Part shown: positions 15,936 through 25,651 of the stretch, one piece after another
Position numbering within the stretch: position 1 is the stretch's first letter
Layout of the letters: every line of letters starts with the position of its first letter
Source: Mucilaginibacter pankratovii
Lineage (GTDB): Bacteria; Bacteroidota; Bacteroidia; Sphingobacteriales; Sphingobacteriaceae
Assembly: GCF_014773265.1 (NCBI RefSeq)
Contig: NZ_JACWMY010000003.1
Span: 124,001-188,000 of the forward strand
DNA: 64,000 bases
Reading direction: 5' to 3'
Notes under the pieces: model-generated
Told to the model about the DNA's origin: nothing
The model's input: only the letters and a program-made list of their open reading frames with translations
Databases searched by the model: none
Position numbers and translations under genes: made by a program

Positions 15936-18092
15936 ATGAGCAGCCAATACATAACCTTTTTAAGGATTATAACCTATTGCGCTTGTTGCTTTTTTGCTGC
16001 GCCGGCCTTTGGACAGAAGGCTAAGCCGTCAGATGCTTCTTTTTATGCCGATTCGGTAAAGGTGAGCAGCCTTATTACCGAAGGGAAGAAGCTTGCCACC
16101 AATTTTGATAAAAAAGCCCCCGATAACCTTTTACTGGCCATCAGAATGTGCGAAGGCAAAAGCCAGCCCTACTTTAAACAACAACAAATTCTGGGTTTTA
16201 TGGCCATTGGGCCCTATTATTTATATAAGGGCCGGCACGATAGCGCCGCTTATTTTTATACACGCCTGATGCAAACCGGGGATGGCATGGCCATGGCGAG
16301 GGCCAACCTTGGCTTTGGCAACATTGCCGATTACAAATCCGATTACGAAACCGCCGTCAGCAAAAATATGCTGGCGCTTAAATATTTCGAATCGATTAAG
16401 GATACCAGCGGTATGGCGGCGGCATCCGGCAATATCGGCAACTCCTATATCCGCCTGCGGCAATATCAAAAAGCCGTGGGCTTGCTTACTTATGCTGTAG
16501 ATATGTTTACTAAAAAGGGCATGAAGAGGCAGGCTGCAAATAACATGGGCGGGCTGGCGAGGGCCTATAAAGGTTTAGGCAATACGCAGAAAGAACTGGA
16601 ACTAAAACTTAAGGCTTTTAGCATTTTTAAGGCAGAGGGCTACAAAAAAGGGATGGCCACGCTCGGCACCAACCTTGGCGTGTTTTACAGCAATAACGGG
16701 CAGCAGGATGAAGCGGAGAAGTACTATAAAATAGCTTTAAGCAATAGCTGGCAAATTGGGGATAATGGCAATATTGGGCTGTTGTATAACAACCTGTCGG
16801 ACTTTTACCTGAAGCAAGCCAAGTACGATGCAGCCATGCTTTGTGTTGATTCGGCCTGGTATTACTCGCAAAAAAGCGGCGACCGGCTTGCCCAGGCGGA
16901 TGCCATGCTGGGTAAGGCCATTTTGCTGCACCTGCAGCGCAAGCATGTTGAGGCCGAAAAATATTCTGAACGGTACATTGGCATAAAGGATTCTATTTAC
17001 ACCGATAAAATGCAGGGCAAGGTGGCCGAGATGGATGTACAGTACCAAACCGAAAAAAGGGAGAACCGCATTGCTTTTTTAAATGTAGAGAACACCAACA
17101 AATCGTTACTGCTTAAAAACAGTATGCTGCAAAACAACAAAAACCAGTTGCAAATAACCGAGCAAAAGCAGGCATTAACCATTAACCGGCTGCAATTAAA
17201 AAACAAAGACCAGATACTCGTTAATGAACGCCTTGACGCCGAAAAAAAGGAGCAGAACATTAAATCGCTTCAAAAACAATCGCGGATACAAAAACTGGAA
17301 TTAAACAATAAGGCGCTGCAGGTAAAAGACCGCAACCTGGCCATTAGTATTATCCTGATAGTTATTATTGCCGGGGCCTTGGTAAGCTACCTGTTTTATA
17401 ACCGCTATAAATTAACGCAAAAGGCGCTTTTACAGGCCGAGATGCTTCACCAGCAGGACCTGTTAACCAAGGCTGTTTTAGATGCCGAAGAAAAAGAACG
17501 CCAGCGTATTGCCGGCGATCTGCACGATGGCGTAGGCCAGCTGTTTTCGGCCGTGAAAATGAACCTCACCGGTATTTTTGAGCGCGTGCCCCTCAGCCGC
17601 GATGAGGACCGGTTCCTGGTAGAGAAAACCCTTGCGCTTGTTGATGAAAGCTGTAAGGAGGTGAGATCGATATCGCACCAGATGATGCCTAATATGCTGC
17701 TGCGATCGGGCATTGCATCTGATGTGAAAAGCTTTATTGAAAAGATAGATGCCGAAAGCCTGAAAGTTACCCTTGATGCTAAAGGCTTTACCGATAAACT
17801 GGAAAGCAATGTGGAAGTGGTACTTTACCGTGTGATACAGGAAACGGTTAACAACGTGATAAAACACGCTAAAGCCGATAAACTGGATATAAAATTAACC
17901 CGCGATGCAGCCGGTATTAACGCCGTTATAGCGGATAATGGCGTTGGGTTTAATACCACGCTTAAAGATGACTTTGGCGGCATCGGCCTAAAAAACATAG
18001 CTACCCGTATAGAATACTTAAAAGGTACTGTTGACTACCTTTCGGCAAGGAACAAAGGCACTACCGTAAAGGTTTGGGTGCCGGTAATGTGA
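15936..18092 (+). CDS. TPR sensor histidine kinase, HisKA_3 type
   Basis: A 718-residue membrane kinase. A signal peptide is followed by tetratricopeptide repeats (about residues 60-350), a coiled coil rich in Gln/Lys (about 350-460), one membrane helix (about 468-490, LAISIILIVIIAGALVSY), then a HisKA_3 dimerisation/phosphoacceptor domain with H530 in GDLHDGVGQ and a HATPase domain ending in NGVGFN and GIGLKNIATRIEYLKG. This NarX-like class normally pairs with a NarL-type regulator, which is not found here. It converges with a second TPR kinase 13 bases downstream. Confidence 0.93.
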   Translation: MSSQYITFLRIITYCACCFFAAPAFGQKAKPSDASFYADSVKVSSLITEGKKLATNFDKKAPDNLLLAIRMCEGKSQPYFKQQQILGFMAIGPYYLYKGRHDSAAYFYTRLMQTGDGMAMARANLGFGNIADYKSDYETAVSKNMLALKYFESIKDTSGMAAASGNIGNSYIRLRQYQKAVGLLTYAVDMFTKKGMKRQAANNMGGLARAYKGLGNTQKELELKLKAFSIFKAEGYKKGMATLGTNLGVFYSNNGQQDEAEKYYKIALSNSWQIGDNGNIGLLYNNLSDFYLKQAKYDAAMLCVDSAWYYSQKSGDRLAQADAMLGKAILLHLQRKHVEAEKYSERYIGIKDSIYTDKMQGKVAEMDVQYQTEKRENRIAFLNVENTNKSLLLKNSMLQNNKNQLQITEQKQALTINRLQLKNKDQILVNERLDAEKKEQNIKSLQKQSRIQKLELNNKALQVKDRNLAISIILIVIIAGALVSYLFYNRYKLTQKALLQAEMLHQQDLLTKAVLDAEEKERQRIAGDLHDGVGQLFSAVKMNLTGIFERVPLSRDEDRFLVEKTLALVDESCKEVRSISHQMMPNMLLRSGIASDVKSFIEKIDAESLKVTLDAKGFTDKLESNVEVVLYRVIQETVNNVIKHAKADKLDIKLTRDAAGINAVIADNGVGFNTTLKDDFGGIGLKNIATRIEYLKGTVDYLSARNKGTTVKVWVPVM

Positions 18093-18105
18093 TAAACGTA
18101 TCTGT

Positions 18106-20346
18106 TTAAGCCTGCGCTAACATTTTGCCTTCTACCGGCAGGGAATATACCGGTATGGTGAATGAGAACTCGGTACCTACGCCGGGCTCGCTGGTTACCC
18201 ATATTTTACCGTTACATTTTTCTACCAGGTCTTTACAAAAGAGCAGGCCCATGCCGGTACCCAATTCGTTATTGGTGCCGGTTTTACTATCTACCTTGCT
18301 TTTGAAAAGCTTCCCGGCCTGCTCGGCAGGCATACCGACGCCCGAATCTTTTACGCGAATGACAATGGTATTCTCATTCTGTTCCTCCGATATTACCTCT
18401 ATGGTATCGCCCTTGCCTGTAAATTTAATGGCATTGGTAATAAGATTACGAATAACGATGCGGATAGAGTTTGGATCGGCCGACGCCGACAGGCCTTTTG
18501 CAACATGGTCTATCAGCTTAACGCCCTTTTGTTCGGCAGCATCGTGGTAGTTTTCCACTTCGTACCGCACAACATCCTTTACCGAAAACGTAGTTACCGA
18601 ACTTACAAAGCTCTCCATCTGGCTGTTGATCCAAAAGAGCAGTGTATCCAGGAAATCAGATGTATACTCCAGCTTTTTAAGTACGCCCGGTATCATATCC
18701 AGCATTTCCTGGTGGGTAATAGTATCATCCTGCAACAGATCGAACATCCCGCGCAAGGTGCTTAAGGGCGCGCGAAGGTCATGCGCTAAGATAGAGATCA
18801 GCCTGTCCTTTAATTTATTCAGGTCGTTTAGTTCAGAGGTTTGCTCGTCCAGGCTTGCCTTCTGCTGCAGCACCTCGTAATTCTTTTCTTCCAGTTTCGC
18901 GTTTATCTTTTGCTGCCTGCGCCTTTGCATATAATAGTTCACCAATATGATCACCATGGCCAGGATAATGATGCCGAAAATGATATTGATGGAGCGCTGA
19001 CTGGCTATTTTCTGCTGATATAGCAAGGTTTGTTCGCGCTGCTGCTCCTGCAACTGGCGCTCTTTGGTTGCAAAATCAAGGTCGTAATTGTATGAAGTTA
19101 GTTTTTGTATGCTTTCATTATCCTTCAGCTTGGTTTTCATATCCATATACTGGTTCAGGTAAGTATATGCGTCGTTAAACCGGCCAAGGCCCGCCAGGGT
19201 TTTGCTTAGCTGCAACGATGCATTGGCCCGTACCGATAAATTACCCAACCGGATAGCCAAAGCCTGCCCCGCCATGGCGTGTTCGTACGCTTTGCTATAC
19301 TCTTTTTGCAGATTATAAGCCGTAGAGAGGCCTATAAGGGCGTATGCCTGGTTATAAACATATTTATACTTTTTAGATAGCCGTATCGCTGTATCCAGGT
19401 AATTGATGGCAACCGGCCCCTTCCCCTGGTAAGCAAAACAAAGGCCCAGATCGGTATAAAGCGAACAAAGCCCATCAATATCGCCCTGGCTTTTGGCCAC
19501 TTTTAACGAACTGCTGAGGTAACCGATTGCTTTGCCATATTCCTTTTGCGCCAAAAGCACCTCGCCAATGTTTTCGTTTACGGTGGCTATGGCCTGGTAG
19601 TTTTTTGTCCCCTGGAAAAGATTGAGCGCTTTTTGATAATGCTCAATGGCTTTGGGGTAAACCTCCATGTTTTGCAAAACCAGCCCAATATCGTTATATA
19701 GCTCTGCAGATAGCCCGCTATAATGGTTTTTAACAGCGATGAACAACCCCTTGTAATAAAAATCCAGCGCTTTAGACAGCTCGCCCTGGCTATAGTAAAC
19801 AACGCCTATGTTTTTATAGTTGTCGGCCAGTGCTTTTTCGTCTTTTATGCGTTGGTTGATCTGCAGCGCGAGGTTTAGGTAAACAAGGGCCTGCTTATAA
19901 TCTGCCAGCAGCGTGTACATGCGCCCCAGCGAAACATAGCACATGCTAAGCCCTTTATCATTTTTCAGGCGCTTAAATATCCCTATGGCCTCATCAAAGT
20001 CTTGCTGCGCTTTTTCAGACCGGCCCTTAAAATAATTTACGTGACCCGTTTGCAGCAAGCCATTGGCAATCCCCTCATCATACTTTATTTTGCGTGCAAG
20101 CTGAATCCCTTTTTGGCCATAGTAATAGGCACTATCCGGGTTCGATTGAAAATAATCGGCAGCGAGCTTATTCATCCGGTTTATGGTTACCGTATCCGTG
20201 GGCGACTGGCTATCTATAGAAACACCTAACAGGTTTTTTATACTATCCACATGAGGATTGCGCACTCCCGCGAAAAGCGGGGTGCTGGTAAGCGAGCACA
20301 TAAAAGCAACACCAAGCTTTAGTTGGCGTATATGTTTGAGGGGCAT
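18106..20346 (-). CDS. TPR sensor histidine kinase, HisKA type
   Basis: A 746-residue kinase. A signal peptide is followed by about eight TPR units (residues about 60-400), a membrane helix (about 455-475, INIIFGIIILAMVIILVNYY), a coiled coil, then HisKA with phospho-acceptor H522 in ILAHDLRAPLS and a HATPase domain with DSGVGMP and GTGMGLLFCKDLVEK. The layout mirrors the opposing kinase at 15936, but the catalytic halves belong to different classes. No response regulator is adjacent. The TPRs are predicted to lie in the periplasm and to sense a protein or peptide; this is inferred from topology. Confidence 0.93.
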   Translation of the reverse strand: MPLKHIRQLKLGVAFMCSLTSTPLFAGVRNPHVDSIKNLLGVSIDSQSPTDTVTINRMNKLAADYFQSNPDSAYYYGQKGIQLARKIKYDEGIANGLLQTGHVNYFKGRSEKAQQDFDEAIGIFKRLKNDKGLSMCYVSLGRMYTLLADYKQALVYLNLALQINQRIKDEKALADNYKNIGVVYYSQGELSKALDFYYKGLFIAVKNHYSGLSAELYNDIGLVLQNMEVYPKAIEHYQKALNLFQGTKNYQAIATVNENIGEVLLAQKEYGKAIGYLSSSLKVAKSQGDIDGLCSLYTDLGLCFAYQGKGPVAINYLDTAIRLSKKYKYVYNQAYALIGLSTAYNLQKEYSKAYEHAMAGQALAIRLGNLSVRANASLQLSKTLAGLGRFNDAYTYLNQYMDMKTKLKDNESIQKLTSYNYDLDFATKERQLQEQQREQTLLYQQKIASQRSINIIFGIIILAMVIILVNYYMQRRRQQKINAKLEEKNYEVLQQKASLDEQTSELNDLNKLKDRLISILAHDLRAPLSTLRGMFDLLQDDTITHQEMLDMIPGVLKKLEYTSDFLDTLLFWINSQMESFVSSVTTFSVKDVVRYEVENYHDAAEQKGVKLIDHVAKGLSASADPNSIRIVIRNLITNAIKFTGKGDTIEVISEEQNENTIVIRVKDSGVGMPAEQAGKLFKSKVDSKTGTNNELGTGMGLLFCKDLVEKCNGKIWVTSEPGVGTEFSFTIPVYSLPVEGKMLAQA

Positions 20347-20463
20347 GTATTTAATTTAACTCCGGATGTTTGTTTTATACGAAAAAATCAGTTAAAAAAG
20401 TTTTCGATAAGATAAACAAAAATGTGCAGCTTTAAGTGTCGCACAGCTAAATTTCCAAAAAAC

Positions 20464-21954
20464 CTATTTATTAGCCATGTTCCAAAGTGTGGTGAAAGCC
20501 AGTTGTGTTTGTTTGGTAAGCAGGGCATAGTTTATTTTATCGGGCGTATCTGTAGGCTTATGGTAATCCGAGCAAAAACCACAATCTATCCTGATAAAGG
20601 GGACGCCCTTTAAATAAAATGAATACTGGTCCGAACCTGTCAGCCTCCGCATCATGTATTTTGGGTTTTCGTAATAAGTATCCAGGGTAAGTTTTGTTGA
20701 GGCGTCGTTAGCGGTATACAACGCCTCGCGCAAGCCCCGGTTTACGGTATCTTTCACCAATACGTAAACATAATTGGCGCTATCGGGCATATGGTGATTG
20801 ACGTGGATGGTATCCGGGCGGCCAAACATATCGATATTTAAAACTCCGTAAGTTTCCTTCATGCTGTAAAGCGGGTGATCTACATACCAGGCCGAGCCCA
20901 ACAACCCCCGCTCCTCGCCCGTAAACGACGCGAAAACAATGGTTCGCTTTGGTGTCAGCCCCTGTTTAACGGCGCGGTTCATCATGGCTGCTACTTCCAT
21001 AATGGCAACGGTGCCACTGGCGTTATCTACCGAACCGTAGTAAATTTCTTTTCCGTTTACTCCGTCGTGGTCATGATGGGCGGATATCACAACCGAAGCC
21101 AGCGAGGTATCGCTCCCCTTTATAACACCTATTACATTGGGCGCGTGGGTTTCCTTAAATTGTATCTGCGCCTGCACCGTTAGCCGGCTCTTTATGTCGA
21201 AGTACCTTTTATCTCCAGCGTTCAGCACATTGGCCTCTTCGTCAACCATTAAATTGTCGGCGGCAAGCATTTCGCGCAAACGCAAAGGGGTTACATTAAT
21301 TTCGGGCAGGGGCATTGTGGACGGCGGGGTGCCATCATAGGGTTGTACATATTGCGGTATAAAGCGGCGTGCCTTTTGCCTGTCTATTATTTTATTAAAG
21401 AACGGGCCGCTCCAGGCAACCATCAGCGCTCCGCGTTTTTTTAAAACCATTTCCATGCTGTCTATCCCCTTCACAATAAAAGCGCGGATAAGCTTCGTAT
21501 TAAAAAAAACCGTTTTTTCTCTAACCTCCATCTGCGGCAGATCACGATAAAACTCCTCAATGCTGTTATGGGTTACATACAACACCGGCACGTTTTTTAA
21601 ATCGGTTGGCTCGGCGACGAACATTTGCCAGCCGTCCAGGTAATCATATGTTTTGTTGTTGATAGTAAGAGCGGCCTTGTTTACTTTTTGTACAGCAGTT
21701 ATAGATTGAAAATACGACCGGCCTTTATCATACGGCGCCTGTACGCCGTTTTGCTTATACCATTCGGCTATGTATTTTGCTGTGAGTGTGTCTCCGCGGC
21801 TGCCCATTAACCGGCCCTGTAGCTTGTTACTTGCCAGGTAATACAGGTTTTTTTTTAGGTTGACGGTTGAACAGCTGCCGGTAATACTTTCGATGGATTT
21901 TTGCTGGGCCATGCAGGCCGTGCTGCAAAGCAGGAATAACGTTAATAAGCGCAT
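20464..21954 (-). CDS. Secreted M28-family zinc aminopeptidase
   Basis: A 496-residue exported peptidase with a signal peptide (MRLLTLFLLCSTACMAQQ). The M28 metal and catalytic motifs are present: SAHHDHDG, DNASGT, TGEERGLLGS and DMFG. Between about residues 90 and 240 is an inserted PA-like region. The family removes N-terminal residues from peptides and belongs in the periplasm or outside the cell. Single gene, with a long AT-rich gap in front. Confidence 0.9.
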   Translation of the reverse strand: MRLLTLFLLCSTACMAQQKSIESITGSCSTVNLKKNLYYLASNKLQGRLMGSRGDTLTAKYIAEWYKQNGVQAPYDKGRSYFQSITAVQKVNKAALTINNKTYDYLDGWQMFVAEPTDLKNVPVLYVTHNSIEEFYRDLPQMEVREKTVFFNTKLIRAFIVKGIDSMEMVLKKRGALMVAWSGPFFNKIIDRQKARRFIPQYVQPYDGTPPSTMPLPEINVTPLRLREMLAADNLMVDEEANVLNAGDKRYFDIKSRLTVQAQIQFKETHAPNVIGVIKGSDTSLASVVISAHHDHDGVNGKEIYYGSVDNASGTVAIMEVAAMMNRAVKQGLTPKRTIVFASFTGEERGLLGSAWYVDHPLYSMKETYGVLNIDMFGRPDTIHVNHHMPDSANYVYVLVKDTVNRGLREALYTANDASTKLTLDTYYENPKYMMRRLTGSDQYSFYLKGVPFIRIDCGFCSDYHKPTDTPDKINYALLTKQTQLAFTTLWNMANK

Positions 21955-22209
21955 TTACAAATGGTGGGCAGTGTTTTAATAATGAGGTAGTTGTGGCGCT
22001 AATTTATTAAAACATTTTGAAAATCCTATAAAACAGTCGCCAAAGATCACACGCATGCTCCTTTTACATTTTTTTGTTTGCGAATTCTTTCGCGGTTTTA
22101 TCGGGCAAAATATAAAACAGTAAGCTTCGTTTTGGTTAAAGTAAAACTTTATAGCGTTTAATCAGTTTATGCTTTATTGTTAACTAATTTGATATCAAAA
22201 ACATATATT

Positions 22210-23070
22210 ATGAAACTTCACGTAATTATCCCCGCGTTGCTAATTGTAGCAGCAATGACGCAAAGCTGTGTCAGCTCTAAAAAATACAAAGAACTGCAAA
22301 GCAATTACAGTTTATTGGACAGTAATAACCGCGACCTTAAAACCAAATACCTTACCAGCGAGCAAAACCTTGCAGTACGCACAGGCCGCGTAGTAAGCCT
22401 GGAAGAGCAGCTGGCATCCGAGCGCGCAAACGCCAAACAATTGCAAGCCGCATTAGATAAGTGTTTAACATCCAGTGGCCAGGGCAATGTAAATATCTCT
22501 AAACTGGTTGATGAGATCAACAGCTCCAACCGTTACATCCAGCAATTAGTGAACGCCAAAAACAAAAGCGACTCGCTTAACCTGGTGCTTACCAACAACC
22601 TTACCCGCTCGCTTAGCCAGGCGGAAGCACAGGGCGTTGACGTACAAGTATTGAAAGGAGTGGTTTATATTTCGTTATCGGATAACATGCTTTACAAATC
22701 GGGCAGTTACGAAATATCTGACCAGGCCGGCGCTACGCTGAGCAAAATTGCCAAGATCATTAAAGATTACAGCACCTACGATGTGCTGATAGAGGGTAAC
22801 ACCGATAATGTGCCTATCGCTCAAAAGAACATCCGTAACAACTGGGACCTGAGTGCCCTGCGTGCATCATCGGTAGTTCAGGCTTTGCAAAACAACTACC
22901 AGGTTGACCCAAAACGCCTAACCGCTGGCGGCCGTGGCGAGTATAACCCGGTTGCAGATAATGCTACCGAAGCCGGTAAAGTTAAAAACAGGCGTACACA
23001 AATTATCATCACACCAAAACTGGATCAGTTTATGGAATTGATAAACAAAGCACCAGAAAAACAACAGTAA
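22210..23070 (+). CDS. OmpA-family peptidoglycan-binding lipoprotein
   Basis: A 286-residue lipoprotein. The start at 22210 gives a signal peptide with lipobox ending QSC at about residue 21. Residues about 25-115 form a coiled coil, and about 155-275 an OmpA-like domain with IEGNTDNVPI, NNWDLSALRASSVVQAL, GRGEYNPV and KNRRTQIII. The OmpA domain binds diaminopimelate of peptidoglycan, so the protein probably ties the outer membrane to the wall. A 33-base longer in-frame start exists but lacks the signal peptide layout. A terminator follows at 23093. Confidence 0.92.
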   Translation: MKLHVIIPALLIVAAMTQSCVSSKKYKELQSNYSLLDSNNRDLKTKYLTSEQNLAVRTGRVVSLEEQLASERANAKQLQAALDKCLTSSGQGNVNISKLVDEINSSNRYIQQLVNAKNKSDSLNLVLTNNLTRSLSQAEAQGVDVQVLKGVVYISLSDNMLYKSGSYEISDQAGATLSKIAKIIKDYSTYDVLIEGNTDNVPIAQKNIRNNWDLSALRASSVVQALQNNYQVDPKRLTAGGRGEYNPVADNATEAGKVKNRRTQIIITPKLDQFMELINKAPEKQQ

Positions 23071-23092
23071 TAGAGATAGATGATTGTTAGAT

Positions 23093-23127
23093 AAAAAGGC
23101 GGGCCCGGTTGGGTTCGCCTTTTTTGT
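23093..23127 (+). terminator. Terminator after the OmpA lipoprotein gene
   Basis: AAAAAGGCG pairs with CGCCTTTTT around a 14-base loop, followed by further T's. It lies 22 bases after the stop at 23070. Confidence 0.75.
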
Positions 23128-23333
23128 TATCTGTACCCGGCAATGGACTCCTTTAACAGGTTGTGATTATGTATTTGTCAATCCACTTCCATCTCAACAT
23201 TAACTATAAAATAGCAGGTAACAGCCTTATAAATAACTTTCCATTTATTATATTCGGAACGTGCTATAAATGTGCGCAAAACGGATCCGCTCAGTGGCTA
23301 AAGCCGCTTATAAGAGTGTTTTGAATAGAAAAT

Positions 23334-24077
23334 ATGTATCTAAATAAAAAAGTTGTTGTTGTTTTACCCTCATACAACGCCTCGGCAACCTTAACAAAAA
23401 CATACGCCGAGATCCCTTTCGATCTGGTGGATGAAGTTGTACTGGTTGATGATAAAAGCTACGATAACACCGTTGAGATAGCAAAGGGCCTTGGGATAAA
23501 CCACATCGTTGTTCACGATATAAACCGGGGGTATGGCGGCAATCAGAAGTCGTGCTATGATAAGGCCCTGGCTCTGGATGCCGATATTGTGGTAATGCTG
23601 CATCCCGACTATCAATATTCCCCAAAATTGCTGAGGGCCATGGTATCTGTTATCGGCGAAGGATTGTACGAAGTTATGTTTGGCTCGCGCATCCTCGGAA
23701 AAGGGGCGCTTAAAGGGGGCATGCCGATGTATAAGTATATATCAAACCGGGTGCTAACCCTTGCTCAAAATATTTTGATGAATCAAAAACTTTCTGAGTA
23801 CCATACGGGCTACCGGGCCTACTCTGCCGCTGTTTTAAAGGCGATACCCTATCATAAAAACTCCGACGACTTTGTTTTTGATAACCAGGTTGTTGCGCAG
23901 ATCTTTTATGCCAAATTTGAAATAGGGGAAATTACCTGCCCTACAAAATACTTTGAAGGTGCTTCATCTATCAGCTTTTCGCGAAGCGTGTCCTATGGCA
24001 TAGGTGTGTTGGGGGTTTCCTTCCGGTATTTCTTAACCAAAATAAAGGTGTACAAATGGGATCTGTTAACGTTTTAA
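23334..24077 (+). CDS. Family 2 glycosyltransferase (dolichyl-phosphate-mannose synthase-like)
   Basis: A 247-residue GT-A enzyme. Motifs: VVVLPSYNAS at the start, the LVDDKSYDNT segment, HPDYQYSPK in the DxD position, and SEYHTGYRAYSA. Unlike processive GT2 enzymes it has no membrane helices, so it probably transfers a sugar to a polyprenyl phosphate at the inner leaflet. The multi-pass protein encoded one base later is its likely partner, using the lipid-linked sugar. Confidence 0.9.
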   Translation: MYLNKKVVVVLPSYNASATLTKTYAEIPFDLVDEVVLVDDKSYDNTVEIAKGLGINHIVVHDINRGYGGNQKSCYDKALALDADIVVMLHPDYQYSPKLLRAMVSVIGEGLYEVMFGSRILGKGALKGGMPMYKYISNRVLTLAQNILMNQKLSEYHTGYRAYSAAVLKAIPYHKNSDDFVFDNQVVAQIFYAKFEIGEITCPTKYFEGASSISFSRSVSYGIGVLGVSFRYFLTKIKVYKWDLLTF

Positions 24078-24078
24078 C

Positions 24079-25392
24079 ATGACTTATATTAAGCCGAAAG
24101 CCGTTTTAATTGCCCTGGCGCTTGCATGTATCGCCTCAATAGCGGTAATCATTATTACGCAAAGCCACGGTATTTTATATGATGAGGCTTACTTTATACC
24201 CAATATTCATTTAATAACGCGCACCGGGTTAACAACAGATTTTCTTCTAAAAATCACCGGCTCTCCCGGGCCAACCTACGCCGTAATACATGGCTTGTTT
24301 ACCGGCATTACCCATTTTAGTGTATTAGGCATCCGGCTTACAAACTTCGGGCTGTTTTTGCTACTGCTCTTTTTTATATACTTAAATGCTACGTTGCTGA
24401 ATGCCGAATCGCCGATAACCGTTTCCGCCAATTTTATTTTTGTGCCTATTGTATGGGTGGTATGTGGCCTGGCGCTAACAGAAACCCCCACCATGCTTTG
24501 CGCCATGGTAAGTTTATATTTTATGCTGCGCTGCTTTACCGGAAACCAACCCTTGCTGCCCCGGGTAGCTTTGGCCATCTTGGCCGGGTTATTTTTATCT
24601 TTCGCTATACTTGGCCGTTCCTTTTTCCTGATGGTTGTGCTGGCTTTTCTGGCCTGCATCATTGTAAACTATCTTGCCACAAAGTTTGATAGTCACAACA
24701 TTAAAAGCTCAAAAAAGGCTTCGATTGTTCTTAATAAATCCGGCGCTCCTTTGCTTTTAAGCCTGTTTCTGATCTTTTCGCTACTGCTACCTATTCGTGT
24801 GTTTATGATCTGGGGGGCGCTGGCTCCTCCTACAGAAACTGCAATAGTTGGCGCCAATAACCTGTCGCTGGTACCCTGGTATGGCCTGCTTTCTTTTTGT
24901 TATTGTGGCTTCGTAACTGTAATACTGGCGCCTAAATGGTTTGTCATCGAAAAAAAAACCATCATCGCCGCATGTATTGTTAGCCTGGTTTTCCTGGTTG
25001 TTAATATCAATAAAGGTTATTTTGAGTTCGCGCCATTTTTAAGCGCCGCGGGTAAATTCCTAAGTCCGGCTATGTTTTCCTGGTATCAGCGGGCCATACC
25101 GGCGCTGGTGGTTTTCCTGTCGTTCCAGTTTTTGTTATCGTCTGTTATTCGCTTGTGGGAAAACAGGCACGACCCGGTTTTTATATTTATCGGGCTAACC
25201 GTACTATTCATAGCTTTTTCTGCCATCAAAGTAAAAGTGCAATTCTCCAGCAGATACGTTGCCCAGGTTGTCCCCTATTTTCTGTTGCTGTTTATCCCCT
25301 ATGAAAAACCCGACTGGCAAAAAGTTATCCGGGTATGCATCGGCTCGGCCCTAGGGTTTTTGTCGCTGTATTTTTATTACCACGTTGGGTAA
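24079..25392 (+). CDS. Multi-pass membrane protein, probable GT-C glycosyltransferase
   Basis: A 437-residue protein with about ten to twelve hydrophobic helices. The first extracytoplasmic loop contains DEAYFIPN, like the acidic loop motif of ArnT/PMT-type GT-C enzymes, which take the sugar from a polyprenyl phosphate donor. It begins one base after the stop of the GT2 gene, so the two form an operon; the GT2 enzyme would make the donor and this one would use it. The acceptor is unknown and the GT-C call rests on topology, the DE loop and context. It ends before a hairpin shared with the opposing tRNA. Confidence 0.65.
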   Translation: MTYIKPKAVLIALALACIASIAVIIITQSHGILYDEAYFIPNIHLITRTGLTTDFLLKITGSPGPTYAVIHGLFTGITHFSVLGIRLTNFGLFLLLLFFIYLNATLLNAESPITVSANFIFVPIVWVVCGLALTETPTMLCAMVSLYFMLRCFTGNQPLLPRVALAILAGLFLSFAILGRSFFLMVVLAFLACIIVNYLATKFDSHNIKSSKKASIVLNKSGAPLLLSLFLIFSLLLPIRVFMIWGALAPPTETAIVGANNLSLVPWYGLLSFCYCGFVTVILAPKWFVIEKKTIIAACIVSLVFLVVNINKGYFEFAPFLSAAGKFLSPAMFSWYQRAIPALVVFLSFQFLLSSVIRLWENRHDPVFIFIGLTVLFIAFSAIKVKVQFSSRYVAQVVPYFLLLFIPYEKPDWQKVIRVCIGSALGFLSLYFYYHVG

Positions 25393-25419
25393 ATCGTTGA
25401 GGCAATAAAGCGGGCATAA

Positions 25420-25451
25420 AAAAGCCTTCAATCTTGCGACTAAAGGCTTTT
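25420..25451. terminator. Hairpin between the GT-C gene and tRNA-Pro
   Basis: AAAAGCCTT pairs with AAGGCTTTT across a 14-base loop. On the minus strand the stem runs into TTTTTTATG, fitting termination of the tRNA transcript; on the plus strand it can end the glycosyltransferase operon. Confidence 0.7.
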
Positions 25452-25461
25452 AACTTAAATG

Positions 25462-25535
25462 TCGGGATGAGAAGATTCGAACTTCCGACCTCCAGCACCC
25501 CATGCTGGCGCGATACCGGGCTACGCTACATCCCG
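25462..25535 (-). tRNA. tRNA-Pro (GGG anticodon)
   Basis: A 74-nt cloverleaf on the minus strand: acceptor arms CGGGATG and CATCCCG with discriminator A, D arm with AGCCCGGTA, anticodon stem CCAGC/GCTGG around loop ATGGGGT (anticodon GGG), and T loop TTCGAAT. The 3' CCA is not encoded (CA follows). A terminator lies 11 bases downstream. Confidence 0.93.
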
Positions 25536-25651
25536 AACAATTGGGCAGCAAATATAATCAGCCGGGAGTATTCTTACAAAAAAACTCTATTACATATTAA
25601 TTAAACCCTTATTTTCGTTTTAAACCGGTACATTGGTAGCTTAGCCTTTTT

